Positions 33,731 through 42,503 of a stretch of DNA of 64,000 bases are shown one piece after another. The stretch comes from Cellulophaga sp. L1A9 (lineage in GTDB: Bacteria; Bacteroidota; Bacteroidia; Flavobacteriales; Flavobacteriaceae), in NCBI RefSeq assembly GCF_009797025.1, contig NZ_CP047027.1, forward strand, positions 4,340,001-4,404,000, read 5' to 3'. Under the pieces are notes generated by a model that was not told the DNA's origin, did no database searches, and worked only from the letters and a program-made list of their open reading frames with translations. The translations under genes and the position numbers were made by a program. Numbering within the stretch: the first letter of the stretch is position 1; each line of letters starts with the position of its first letter.

Positions 33731-36193
33731 TTAATCAGTTACCTCAAAAACAACAACAGTGTCTTTTAGTCGAATTGTTACCGTTTGCGGCGCCGTTATT
33801 TCTCCTGAAATAATCATGCGTGACAAAGGTCTTTTTAATTTATTACGGATGACCGCTTTTAAAGGTCTTACCCCATAGGTTGATGAAAAACCATCTAAAG
33901 ACAAGAAGTCTTTGGTTTCTTTATCTATATCTAATGTAATTCCTAATTTGTTTGCTAAAACTAGCAGCTCTTTTTTAAGATGTAAATCGAAAATAAGGGG
34001 TGCATTTTCCTTTGAAATTGGTGCAAACGGAATAATTTCCGTGATTCTACCTAAAAATTCAGGTCTAAAATAAGGCGACATGATTTCTAGTATCTGATCA
34101 GAGGATGGTGTGGTTCCGTCAGAGATTTTCTCTGCAATAAATTCTGATCCAATATTTGAGGTGAATAAAATTACAGCATTAGAGAAATCGCCCATTTTAC
34201 CCAAACGATCGCTAAGTTTACCTTCATCTAAAATTTGAAGAAAAACATCAAAAACCGACTGGTGTGCTTTTTCAATCTCATCAAAAAGTACGATAGAATA
34301 AGGTTTTTGTCTAATCTTATTTACCAACATCCCACCTTCTTCGTATCCTATGTATCCCGGAGGTGCTCCGTATAAAAGTGCAGCTGAATGTTCTTCTTTA
34401 AACTCAGACATATCAAAACGAATAATAGCACTTTCATCATTAAACAGAAATTCTGCTAATGATTTTGCTAATTCTGTTTTTCCTGTTCCTGTTGGTCCAG
34501 AGAAAAAGAAAGACCCAATAGGTTGCCCTGCTTTAGAAAGTCCAGATCTAGATTCAATAATCGCCTCCGTAATTGTTTTTACGGCATGATCTTGCCCAAT
34601 AACACGTTTCTTAAGCGTAGCTTCCATCTCCATAAGACGTTCGCGCTCCTGTGTTTGTACTTTTCCAGCAGGAATACCGGTTATACTAGAAACAACCGCT
34701 GCTAAATCTTCATCAAAAATCTCCGTTAATTCTTTTGTAGAATGCGCTTCTATAGCCGTAAGAATTGCAGTTAAGTAAGCTAGTTTTTCGTTATAAGAAG
34801 GAAAAGATAACAGATCTTCTGTATCGTATTTTCCAATAACAATAGGGCCTAGTTTATTTTTTAGTTCAATGTAAATCCAATCAATTTCTTCTTTACGTTG
34901 CTCTTCTGATAAGGTAGCCGATTTTTTCTCTAAGAATGCTAATTTAGTATTCAACTCTTCTACGTCTGCCGGTAAGGATTGTTGTGATACTTTTGCAGCA
35001 GCCATTGTTCTATCGACTAAATCTAGCGCTGAATCTGGTAAATTCTTTTCTTTTAAATACCGTTTAGAAAATAAAATAGATTCTTTTAACGTATCATCAG
35101 ATATTTCTAATTGGTGGTGTTCTTTAAAAGTTTCCCCTACATTTTTTAATATTCTAAAAGCGGTTTCTGTATCCGGTTCTTCTAAACTTACGGATTCAAA
35201 ACGTCTATTCAAGGCATCATCCGAAGCAATATGCTTGCGGAAATGTTCCGGAGACGTTACTCCAATTAAAACAATTTCGCCTTTATTTAATTCAGATTTA
35301 ATCACATTTAAAATCCCTTGACTCATTGCGCTATCTTGCAATAAGGCATGAAAATCGTCTATCACCAAAATAGGCAAAGGATATGTTTTTGCTTGTTCAA
35401 AAATCTGTTGTAATCTATCTTCTACTTCCCCTTTGTATGACGCTCCAGATAGGAGTAGGGTGGTATGTATTTCTAAAAGTGTTGCTTGTTGTAAAACATC
35501 AACAATTTTTTTCTCTGCAATAAGTACCGCTAAGTTTTTAATCAAAATAGATTTCCCAACACCAGATTCTCCTTGGATAATCACATTAGGTTTTGATTTT
35601 CTACTTAGAATTTCTGTAATACTTTTTAACTCTTTATCTCTATTGATAATATGTGCAAATTCGCCAGCACTGGCTAATTTGACAAGATCTGAAGTGTACT
35701 TAGTTAAAAGGCTAGTATCTGTTACTTCTAAAGAAGCTGCAGAACTGCTTATTTTTGGATTGACTTTCCCTTCAGAACCAGAACCTTTTTGAGTTTCTAA
35801 AAGTTGATTGTGATTTACAGGAAGCGATTTTAATTGATCAAAACTAAAACCAACACCTGGAGTAATTGCAGCGATGAATAAAACCAACAAGTCTACTTCA
35901 TCTCTACCTAATTTTCCTTTGATATCTTCTGCTTCAACAAAAACTAATTGTACTCCTGAGTCTGCTTCAATTTCCGTATTTCTAGATGATCTTTTAGGAG
36001 TTTGCTCTATATTAACTTCTGCCCATTCCTCTACAAAATAGACATCTACTCCTAAATTATGTAGCTTACGTAAAAGTGATAAATCTCTATTTAATGCCGC
36101 TTTAATTAAATGAGCGGTGGTATAATTTTGATGCTGATTTTCTTCTGCAATTTGAGATGCAATATAAACAGCCTTTTCAACTTCGTTATTCAT
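33731..36193 (-). CDS. tssH: T6SS sheath-recycling AAA+ ATPase ClpV/TssH
   Basis: The 820-aa protein has an N-terminal Clp repeat domain (residues 1-70), Walker A1 GESGVGKS starting at residue 208 with a Walker B at ILVIDDFHAL, a shorter than usual middle domain, and Walker A2 GPTGTGKT starting at 566 with Walker B IVLFDEIEKAH. The pore loop reads YGAPPGYIGYEEGG. A C-terminal D2-small domain ends at FEVTD. ClpV extracts and refolds contracted TssB/TssC sheath in the cytoplasm. Only 2 bp separate it from tssO upstream. It is distinguished from ClpB by locus and by the short middle domain. Confidence 0.92.
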   Translation of the reverse strand: MNNEVEKAVYIASQIAEENQHQNYTTAHLIKAALNRDLSLLRKLHNLGVDVYFVEEWAEVNIEQTPKRSSRNTEIEADSGVQLVFVEAEDIKGKLGRDEVDLLVLFIAAITPGVGFSFDQLKSLPVNHNQLLETQKGSGSEGKVNPKISSSAASLEVTDTSLLTKYTSDLVKLASAGEFAHIINRDKELKSITEILSRKSKPNVIIQGESGVGKSILIKNLAVLIAEKKIVDVLQQATLLEIHTTLLLSGASYKGEVEDRLQQIFEQAKTYPLPILVIDDFHALLQDSAMSQGILNVIKSELNKGEIVLIGVTSPEHFRKHIASDDALNRRFESVSLEEPDTETAFRILKNVGETFKEHHQLEISDDTLKESILFSKRYLKEKNLPDSALDLVDRTMAAAKVSQQSLPADVEELNTKLAFLEKKSATLSEEQRKEEIDWIYIELKNKLGPIVIGKYDTEDLLSFPSYNEKLAYLTAILTAIEAHSTKELTEIFDEDLAAVVSSITGIPAGKVQTQERERLMEMEATLKKRVIGQDHAVKTITEAIIESRSGLSKAGQPIGSFFFSGPTGTGKTELAKSLAEFLFNDESAIIRFDMSEFKEEHSAALLYGAPPGYIGYEEGGMLVNKIRQKPYSIVLFDEIEKAHQSVFDVFLQILDEGKLSDRLGKMGDFSNAVILFTSNIGSEFIAEKISDGTTPSSDQILEIMSPYFRPEFLGRITEIIPFAPISKENAPLIFDLHLKKELLVLANKLGITLDIDKETKDFLSLDGFSSTYGVRPLKAVIRNKLKRPLSRMIISGEITAPQTVTIRLKDTVVVFEVTD

Positions 36194-36195
36194 AC

Positions 36196-36708
36196 TTATT
36201 GGTTTCTGTTTAAGCGTCTTGCTAGTTCTAATGCAGTTTCTAAATTTCGTATTTGATCTTCGTAGTCATCTAACTGCTCATCCATTTTATCAATTTCGGC
36301 TTTGGCATTAGAAACCTGTTTTAAATCTCTTTTAGCATCCAACAGTTTTTTATAGGTAAGAATTAAATTCTCGTACATATTCCTGTTCTCAAGAGAATCT
36401 TTAGGAATATGATTTTTAATTTGTACCAAGTCTGAATTTATGGACTGTTCTAAAAAGATATTTCCTTGTTGTGTTTTATCCAAAGAATCTATTAAAACAT
36501 CTACCCGTTTTAATTCATTGATAAATTGCTTCTGATACATAAATTCATACTGAATTTTCTTGTTTTCAGCCCTGAGCACTTCATTCTCTTTCCAAGGCAA
36601 TTTATAGCTAAAAAATACCGCTACAAAGAGCAGGATGATGGTCACTAAAAACATGAGTAAAAAGAGTAGAAAAGCAGAAATTCTTTCCTTCTTATTTAAT
36701 ATTTCCAT
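36196..36708 (-). CDS. tssO: T6SS transmembrane protein TssO
   Basis: The 170-aa protein has a short cytoplasmic N-terminus, a single membrane helix at about residues 12-35 (FLLFLLMFLVTIILLFVAVF), then a predicted long coiled coil in the periplasm (KIQYEFMYQKQFINELKRV ... LEDYEDQIRNLETALELAR-like heptads). Size, topology and place between tssK and clpV match TssO of the Bacteroidota-specific subtype iii, part of the envelope complex that replaces TssJLM. Confidence 0.75.
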   Translation of the reverse strand: MEILNKKERISAFLLFLLMFLVTIILLFVAVFFSYKLPWKENEVLRAENKKIQYEFMYQKQFINELKRVDVLIDSLDKTQQGNIFLEQSINSDLVQIKNHIPKDSLENRNMYENLILTYKKLLDAKRDLKQVSNAKAEIDKMDEQLDDYEDQIRNLETALELARRLNRNQ

Positions 36709-36722
36709 AGTATATTATTTTT

Positions 36723-37865
36723 TTATTCCGCTAAAAATGAAGGACCTCCAGATTTTCCGAATTTATCTTCTACAATATTTTCATTAACAAATATGCCCAT
36801 ATCTCTACGTTTACCAATATAATCTACCTGAGTAAGGATGGTAAACAAACGTTCAATAACGTTCATAAAAGAATTTATGATGAATAAGTTTTGATTAACA
36901 TCATTGTGGTTGTAATCGATATTGATAATATTGGTAAATATTTTTTCATAATCACCACCCTTTAAATCGGTCCATTCCCCAAAATAATTGAACAACTGTT
37001 CTTTATTCTCAGGGGATGATACATCTACAGAACTTTTGAAAAGTCTAGAGAAACTAACAATAATTTCAATCAGTTTTTTAGGATGCATTTCATATTCTTC
37101 CCATTTTACGTAGGTAATCTGCTGCGATAAATAGCCGTAAAGTTTATCTACTACAGTATGCATAGAATCTGCAATAGGATTATCACTCTGTTTTGTATTT
37201 ATTTTCTGAACGATTAAAATAGAACTGCGCTCTGCCATCTTCAAGAAAGCTTCTGCAACATTATAAAAATCTATTAAAGCTTCACTAGTCCCTAAGGTAG
37301 TAGAAGGTGCTATGTAATCTGTGGCTGCTGCTAAGGAATTGTTTTCTCTGATAATTTTAGCAATAGGAAGTTGATTTCCTGCAAGACCTGATTTTTCTAA
37401 ATCATTGGCTGTTACAAAAGTAAAAAAATACCTATTGGTAGTATAAGGATACCTTGGTGGCATCTCCTTTGGGTTTTGTTCCCCAAAAGCAACCGTATCT
37501 TCTTTATCTACATTTAGAAGAACAAAACCTTCTTCTAACTTATTATCTGCGAATTGTTCTACAACAACGTCTTCTTTAACGGCAGGCGTAAGGTTGGTAA
37601 TTTCTACACGAGTACCATTAGGGGTAATTGCGCGTAATTTTTTAATTGATATTTTTAAACTTTTATGTACATCAATGGTAACCGTATATTCATTATGATC
37701 ACTTAAATGTGAAGCTAATAAACCAAAGCCATCTTTTCCTACCCTAATGCTAGTAAGATCTTTTACCGTATTTTCTGCATAGTCTTGGAGGTTTTGAAAA
37801 TGCTCTTTTGAGATTTTCATACCATCGATCCAATTTGTTTTAAAGTGTTTTATGTCCTCTATCAT
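36723..37865 (-). CDS. tssK: T6SS baseplate-membrane adaptor TssK
   Basis: I choose ATG at 37865 (MIEDIKHFKTNWIDGMKISK). The frame is also open from an ATG at 37889, but that start lies inside the upstream tssN stop region and adds an uncharacteristic hydrophobic stub. The TssK features WIDGMKISKEHFQNLQDYAE, RVEITNLTPAVKEDVVVEQF and a PPRYPYTTNRYFF-like sheet are present. TssK trimers link the TssF/G wedge to the membrane complex. The gene sits between tssN and tssO. It belongs to the short, diverged subtype iii form. Confidence 0.85.
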   Translation of the reverse strand: MIEDIKHFKTNWIDGMKISKEHFQNLQDYAENTVKDLTSIRVGKDGFGLLASHLSDHNEYTVTIDVHKSLKISIKKLRAITPNGTRVEITNLTPAVKEDVVVEQFADNKLEEGFVLLNVDKEDTVAFGEQNPKEMPPRYPYTTNRYFFTFVTANDLEKSGLAGNQLPIAKIIRENNSLAAATDYIAPSTTLGTSEALIDFYNVAEAFLKMAERSSILIVQKINTKQSDNPIADSMHTVVDKLYGYLSQQITYVKWEEYEMHPKKLIEIIVSFSRLFKSSVDVSSPENKEQLFNYFGEWTDLKGGDYEKIFTNIINIDYNHNDVNQNLFIINSFMNVIERLFTILTQVDYIGKRRDMGIFVNENIVEDKFGKSGGPSFLAE

Positions 37866-37873
37866 AATAAATA

Positions 37874-38740
37874 TTATATACGTTGGCACACTACGGTGTC
37901 GCCATCATTTAGATTGTTTTGTTCTACAGTTAGTGATGAATTTATATGTTTTGATGCTCCAAACCATTTAGGTTTTGTTTGAAAATACCATCCAAATGGA
38001 TCACCGGAATCTTCTAGAAGCTCAATTTTAGTGGTTGTTTTTTTACTGTTGTAATCATTAATAAAGAAGAAAAATAACCTTCCAAAATCCATGTCTTTAG
38101 GAGCTTTAGCTTTAAAACTCGTTAAGTGTGTTTCTTTGGTGTTTTTATAAAACATAAAGTTTAAAACAATCATATTGTTTAACTCATAATGTTTAGGCGA
38201 TTCATACTTGTTTCCTAAAGGATAATACCATTTAGAGTATAGTTTTACAGGAACACTAATAGAGTAGTTAAACAACGAATAGAAAGCTGTTGGCACTACA
38301 AAAGTGGTGATGATTAAAAAATAATACCCTAAATACTTTAGATCCTGAAAATAAGACGCAATCATAATAATGGGCACAACCAATACCAAGCCAGTAACCA
38401 CTGCAACCAGTAATTCTTTGAATTTGTTTTCAATTTCAAATTTATCGAAAAAATAGCGTACAAAATATACATGTAAGCACCCTAGAACAAAGGAGAAACT
38501 AAGCATGGAGAAAAAGCGTAATAATACGCCAGTTTGTTTCAAATTATAAATAATACAGGTGAAAATCCCCATCACCACAATGCCTGATAATAAATAGATA
38601 TAAAACTTTTTACGTTGTTTTTTAAATCCAGGTGTTTTTGAAGCAAATAAGGTAAGTACAAGTACTGTGATCACCACAATAATCATAAAAGGCATCAATG
38701 CCTCAAAGCTTATTAAAGTTTTTAAGTAACGTTTTATCAT
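37874..38740 (-). CDS. tssN: T6SS membrane protein TssN
   Basis: The 288-aa protein has five hydrophobic helices in the first 170 residues (MPFMIIVVITVLVLTLF, YIYLLSGIVVMGIFTCII, FFSMLSFSFVLGCLHVYF, LLVAVVTGLVLVVPIIMIAS, YYFLIITTFVVPTAFYSLF), then a soluble C-terminal domain ending in GDTVVCQRI. This topology and its place between tssG and tssK are those of TssN, a membrane component special to subtype iii systems. Downstream tssK begins within about 10 bp. Confidence 0.82.
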   Translation of the reverse strand: MIKRYLKTLISFEALMPFMIIVVITVLVLTLFASKTPGFKKQRKKFYIYLLSGIVVMGIFTCIIYNLKQTGVLLRFFSMLSFSFVLGCLHVYFVRYFFDKFEIENKFKELLVAVVTGLVLVVPIIMIASYFQDLKYLGYYFLIITTFVVPTAFYSLFNYSISVPVKLYSKWYYPLGNKYESPKHYELNNMIVLNFMFYKNTKETHLTSFKAKAPKDMDFGRLFFFFINDYNSKKTTTKIELLEDSGDPFGWYFQTKPKWFGASKHINSSLTVEQNNLNDGDTVVCQRI

Positions 38741-38745
38741 GAAAA

Positions 38746-39657
38746 TTATATTGTAGAAGATATTCCGAGACGTCCAGCAAAGATGGCATCACTCAGTGTA
38801 AAGTTTTGTTTTTTCTGAGGTAAAGTAAAATCAATTTCAAAATCACTCTCAAAAGGCATCGTATGATCTAAAAAATAATGCATTACTAGAATAATTTTTC
38901 CTTGTGGTAAATAGTCATGTATGTTTTCAGGTTTTTTAATATTATTAATTGTAAAAGTATATTTAGGCAAATAAGATGCACCCGTGGTTGCCGTAGCAAG
39001 GTTTACACCTAATTGTAAGGTATCGTTATGTTCATGTGTGTTCGGGATGGTGGTGTATGTTTTGGTTATGGTTAAATTCTCTTGCGTTATTGTTTCTAAT
39101 ACTTGCTGTATTAACGTTAAATTTCCAGCAATCTTATGCATGAAAGGAATTGATTTTAAAATTTTCCCTGCCATCTCATGTGGAATATTAGCATTTATAT
39201 CCCATAGGTCTGACAAGAAATAAACTAATTCAGAATTTCCTAACGATTCAAAAATACGATCTTCTTCTCGTTCTACTTCTACTCTGTGTAGAAAAAATTC
39301 TTCTTCAAGGGGACTAAAAAAAGATTGTGCCTTTTCTTGTTCCACTTTTCTGTTTTTGTAGGCATTCACCATTTCGTTTACAAACCCAGTACTACCAACA
39401 GTTTTATGAAAAAATCGCTCCGGAAAGATATTATAAAAACCACGACGGCTAAGATGAACAACTATATTCTCCTTGTAAACGTCATCTTCTCTAATACCCG
39501 AAACATCCGGACTATATCTTCTCTCAAAATAATCAGAATAACGATAAGTAACGTCTGAAAATTTTTTTATACCTGCAGCAAAAGTCTCCGCTTTTATATC
39601 AAAATCTAAACCATTTAAATGGTCTTGAACTTCCTTTAGTGTATTTTTTTCCATCAA
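38746..39657 (-). CDS. tssG: T6SS baseplate protein TssG
   Basis: The 303-aa protein starts MMEKNTLKEVQDHLNGLDFD. A conserved core (VVHLSRRGFYNIFPERFFHK and FLSDLWDINANIPH) and the C-terminal GRLGISSTI agree with subtype iii TssG, the partner of TssF in the baseplate wedge. It begins 1 bp after the stop of the NlpC/P60 gene and ends 5 bp before tssN, so it is part of the same unit. Identity rests on locus and partial motif similarity, since TssG is a poorly conserved family. Confidence 0.78.
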   Translation of the reverse strand: MMEKNTLKEVQDHLNGLDFDIKAETFAAGIKKFSDVTYRYSDYFERRYSPDVSGIREDDVYKENIVVHLSRRGFYNIFPERFFHKTVGSTGFVNEMVNAYKNRKVEQEKAQSFFSPLEEEFFLHRVEVEREEDRIFESLGNSELVYFLSDLWDINANIPHEMAGKILKSIPFMHKIAGNLTLIQQVLETITQENLTITKTYTTIPNTHEHNDTLQLGVNLATATTGASYLPKYTFTINNIKKPENIHDYLPQGKIILVMHYFLDHTMPFESDFEIDFTLPQKKQNFTLSDAIFAGRLGISSTI

Positions 39658-39658
39658 A

Positions 39659-40282
39659 TTATTTTAACAAAGCTCTAGCCGAAGAAACATATTTATCTTG
39701 CCAATACGCGTCTTTTAAATTTGCAATTTCTACTCCACGTGGCGAGTTAGAACCTAAAAACATTCCATTTTGCAAATAAATACCTACATGAGATATTACG
39801 CGCTCTTTATGACGAAGTCTAAAAAAAATAAGATCTCCATTTTTTAAATTTTTCTGACTTCTAAAAGCAACGTCTAAATTAGCGTCAAATTGCTGCTGAG
39901 AAGTTCTAGGCAATTCTTTTTCATAAACGACATCATATACATGCTGTACAAAAGCAGAACAGTCTACACCTCTTTTTGTAGTACCTCCCCATAAATAAGG
40001 AACTCCAAACCAATCTTTTATTTTTCCGTATAACTTTTCATTTTCAAGTTCTTCTACAGAAATATTTAATGCTTTCGCAAATTCTTCTTTCTCTTCATAA
40101 GTAAGGTAAGAAGTTGTTGCTATTTTTTCAGGGGTTTTTACTACAAGTGCTTCTTTTTCTTTTAACCTTTGTGCCTCATCTATTCGATTTTTATAGTACT
40201 TTTGATCAACACCTTTATAAGCACTTTCGCCACAACTTATAAATTGCACAATAAGAATTAAAAACATCAGTTTTAGTTTCAT
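39659..40282 (-). CDS. NlpC/P60 lipoprotein peptidoglycan hydrolase of the T6SS locus
   Basis: The 207-aa protein has a signal peptide ending LIVQFISC. The C-terminal NlpC/P60 domain has PYLWGGTTKRGVDCSAFVQH with catalytic C108 and ISHVGIYLQ with H165, followed by a polar third position in GSNSPRGVE. It cleaves peptide stems of peptidoglycan. As the first gene of the minus-strand T6SS unit, it may open the cell wall to let the trans-envelope complex assemble. A lipid anchor would hold it at the membrane. Whether it equals one of the named subtype iii Tss proteins I cannot tell. Confidence 0.85.
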   Translation of the reverse strand: MKLKLMFLILIVQFISCGESAYKGVDQKYYKNRIDEAQRLKEKEALVVKTPEKIATTSYLTYEEKEEFAKALNISVEELENEKLYGKIKDWFGVPYLWGGTTKRGVDCSAFVQHVYDVVYEKELPRTSQQQFDANLDVAFRSQKNLKNGDLIFFRLRHKERVISHVGIYLQNGMFLGSNSPRGVEIANLKDAYWQDKYVSSARALLK

Positions 40283-40347
40283 AGTAAAGATTTGTTTTTT
40301 TTAAAGGATAAATATAAGCGTTTAATAATTTCTATACCCTATTTCAA
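40283..40347. promoter_or_regulatory. Divergent promoter region of the T6SS locus
   Basis: The 65 bp between the starts of the NlpC/P60 gene (minus) and tssP (plus) must serve both halves of the T6SS locus. The sequence is almost purely A/T, with no exact TAnnTTTG box that I can defend. A shared regulatory region would coordinate the two operons. Confidence 0.4.
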
Positions 40348-41370
40348 ATGAAAAGTAAAAATATAAAAACCCACTTTGACCGAAACGTATTTCTAACTTT
40401 TTTAGTATTATTTTTTGTAGGTTTAATCCTAATATCATTCAAAATTAACAGTAAAGTAGACTGTGGGAATCCAGATTTTGAGATTATATCGAACTCATTT
40501 ACTACAGAAGATTTAATTGAATTTAATAGTATTGACGGTTCTGGTGTGGAATGGGAGTGGGATTTTGGAGACAAAACTAGTGCTAAATATCAATCTAATG
40601 TTGCACACCAATTTAAAATTCCAGGAACGTATAAGATTGCACTTAAAGTAAATGGTCAATGTGATGTGATTAAGGAAGTTACTATTAGCGAGAAAAAAGA
40701 ATTAATTTCTCCTGAACTAATTCCGAATATCATTTTACCTACAAATGTCAAAGTGGGTGAGGAAGTTGTTTTTTCAAGTGATGCCTCATTTGCGGAATCA
40801 TGGCAATGGAGTTTTGGAGAATCGCTGCATATTGACGGAACAAATAAACAAGAAAAGTATACTTTTAAATCTCCGGGAGAAAAAACAATATTATTAGTTG
40901 TAAACGGGGATCGAAGACATGGATCTAGAAGAAAAATAACGGTCTTAGATAAAAGAGGACAGCGTACCGCCATACAGTCGCATACAAGGGTAGATCCTAT
41001 AGAAATTGTTTTAGGAGATATTGAAGATGATTTACCTGAAGAAGCACTCCCACCTGAACTTGTTGTAGAAGCTCCTCCTGCAGTTGAAAAAATAAATGTT
41101 TCTTCGGATGAAATTAAGCAGATGTTAGTGGGATATTCAGAAAGAAGGATTGATGATAGAGCTATCCGTAAATATTTTACGTACAACAGTATTCCTGTTT
41201 TTAATGAAAATGGAAAAAGACATGAGGTAAGCGACCTGTTTAAGCAAATTAGAGATCAAAAAATTGAAATCAAGTCTCTAAAATTGAAAAAGGATAATGA
41301 ATCAGGTAAAATTAACAGCATTACGATTCAAATGAAAATTAAAAAGGGAATCTTTTCAAAGAATTTTTAA
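40348..41370 (+). CDS. tssP: T6SS envelope protein TssP with PKD domains
   Basis: The 340-aa protein has a signal-anchor helix at about residues 15-32 (FLTFLVLFFVGLILISF). Two PKD-type beta sandwiches follow: VEWEWDFGDKTSAKYQSNVA with HQFKIPGTYKIALKV, and SWQWSFGESLHID with YTFKSPGEKTILLVV. The last 100 residues are charged (DDLPEEALPPELVVEAPP, then a helical end). Such a PKD-bearing membrane protein at this position agrees with TssP of subtype iii. It probably spans the periplasm next to TssN and TssO. It is transcribed divergently from the NlpC/P60 gene. Confidence 0.7.
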   Translation: MKSKNIKTHFDRNVFLTFLVLFFVGLILISFKINSKVDCGNPDFEIISNSFTTEDLIEFNSIDGSGVEWEWDFGDKTSAKYQSNVAHQFKIPGTYKIALKVNGQCDVIKEVTISEKKELISPELIPNIILPTNVKVGEEVVFSSDASFAESWQWSFGESLHIDGTNKQEKYTFKSPGEKTILLVVNGDRRHGSRRKITVLDKRGQRTAIQSHTRVDPIEIVLGDIEDDLPEEALPPELVVEAPPAVEKINVSSDEIKQMLVGYSERRIDDRAIRKYFTYNSIPVFNENGKRHEVSDLFKQIRDQKIEIKSLKLKKDNESGKINSITIQMKIKKGIFSKNF

Positions 41371-41524
41371 GGTTTATATATAATAAGGTAAGAGTTTTTT
41401 CTCTAAGCATTTATACTGCAGTTCATCGAGTTTATTTTCTACTCTGAGAAATAGTTTTTATATTTACGATGTCCTTATGTGACGTTATATAAACTAGGCA
41501 GTATTTGCCACAAAACACATTATT

Positions 41525-41911
41525 ATGGCTTTCAAAGCAAGATTAAAAGTAGCAGGAAAAGAGTTCAACATTTTACATTGTTCTTACGATTTAAATCAAG
41601 AAGTTGATCCTACGGGAAGACCTTCTTCTGTAACAAGAGGTGGTCGTATTAACTTAACAGTTGAGTCTAACGGAGAAACTGGTTTTTTCGAATGGATGAC
41701 AAATAACTTCGAAAGAAAAGATGGAACTATTGTTTTTGTAAAAAGAGACAACGATGCTACATTAAAAGAAGTAAACTTCAAGGAAGGTTACTTAATCAAG
41801 TACAGAGAGAACTTCGAGTCTTCTGGTCAGAATCCTTTAACAGAAACATTTACTATTTCTGCAAAAGAATTATCAGCTGGTGGCGGTGAGCACATCAACG
41901 AATGGGTGTAA
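41525..41911 (+). CDS. tssD: Hcp tube protein TssD, copy 1
   Basis: The 128-aa protein begins MAFKARLKVAGKEFNILHCS and includes the typical DQEVDPTGRPSSVTRGGRIN-like region and FEWMTNNFERKDGTIVFVKR. These are hallmarks of the Bacteroidota TssD family, hexamers of which stack into the inner tube expelled by the sheath. It is preceded by about 150 bp of leader after tssP and followed by a strong hairpin, so it is probably expressed at a higher level than the rest. Confidence 0.92.
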   Translation: MAFKARLKVAGKEFNILHCSYDLNQEVDPTGRPSSVTRGGRINLTVESNGETGFFEWMTNNFERKDGTIVFVKRDNDATLKEVNFKEGYLIKYRENFESSGQNPLTETFTISAKELSAGGGEHINEWV

Positions 41912-41935
41912 ACTCATAAAAATTACATATTTTCT

Positions 41936-41966
41936 AAAAGGAGGCATACTTAAATGCCTCCTTTTT
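41936..41966 (+). terminator. Rho-independent terminator after hcp
   Basis: AAAAGGAGGCAT and ATGCCTCCTTTT pair with 12-base arms around a 6-base loop, followed by T residues. It lies 25 bp after the hcp stop. Partial readthrough into tssB would let the tube protein be made in excess over the sheath. Confidence 0.85.
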
Positions 41967-42039
41967 ACGTTTATCTTCTATATAACTATTGTAAATAACT
42001 TTTTTTGATTAAATTTAACCAACTTAAAAAATATAAAAT

Positions 42040-42489
42040 ATGGCTAGTAATTTTGGAATAGGTGCTAATGATGTTAAAGGCGATGCAAGTGAAGCTCTAA
42101 ATGAAATTCCACAAAACAGAACTTTAATTGCAGGTAAATTAACTCCGAACACACCAATTAAGCCAGAAGTAATAGAAGGTTTAAGAACTGTAGAAGATAT
42201 TTTTGAACATTTTAGACCAGAATTAAAAGTTCCTTTTGAAGATAAAAATGGTGGAACCATAAATGAAACTATAAAATTCAACAATTTAGGAGATTTCGGT
42301 AAAAAAGGAATTACCAATAATAGTGTTTTCTTAAAAGAATTAGAGATTGAAAGTGATCAATATAAAAAGATTATTAAGCAATTAAAAACCAATAAAATTT
42401 TAAAATCTGCATTACAAGATCCTGAAGCTAAAGGAGCTTTAATAGATACTATTGAAGCATTGATTAATGAAATAAAAAACACTAAATAA
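42040..42489 (+). CDS. tssB: T6SS sheath small subunit TssB
   Basis: The 149-aa protein has the TssB pattern of a short N-terminus (FGIGANDVKGDASEALNEIP), a strand IAGKLTPNTPIKPEVIEGL, then DIFEHFRPELKVPFEDKNGG and a C-terminal helix LRTLLKD-like (LKSALQDPEAKGALIDTIEA). It forms heterodimers with TssC that build the contractile sheath. It ends 14 bp before tssC, the universal gene order. Confidence 0.9.
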   Translation: MASNFGIGANDVKGDASEALNEIPQNRTLIAGKLTPNTPIKPEVIEGLRTVEDIFEHFRPELKVPFEDKNGGTINETIKFNNLGDFGKKGITNNSVFLKELEIESDQYKKIIKQLKTNKILKSALQDPEAKGALIDTIEALINEIKNTK

Positions 42490-42503
42490 TTACGAAATCA
42501 ATT

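Noticed and set aside
41371..41524. A defined promoter box for hcp
   Set aside because: A TATATTTA-like stretch is present near 41458 but does not match the TAnnTTTG consensus exactly and no -33 TTG fits, so I do not call a site.
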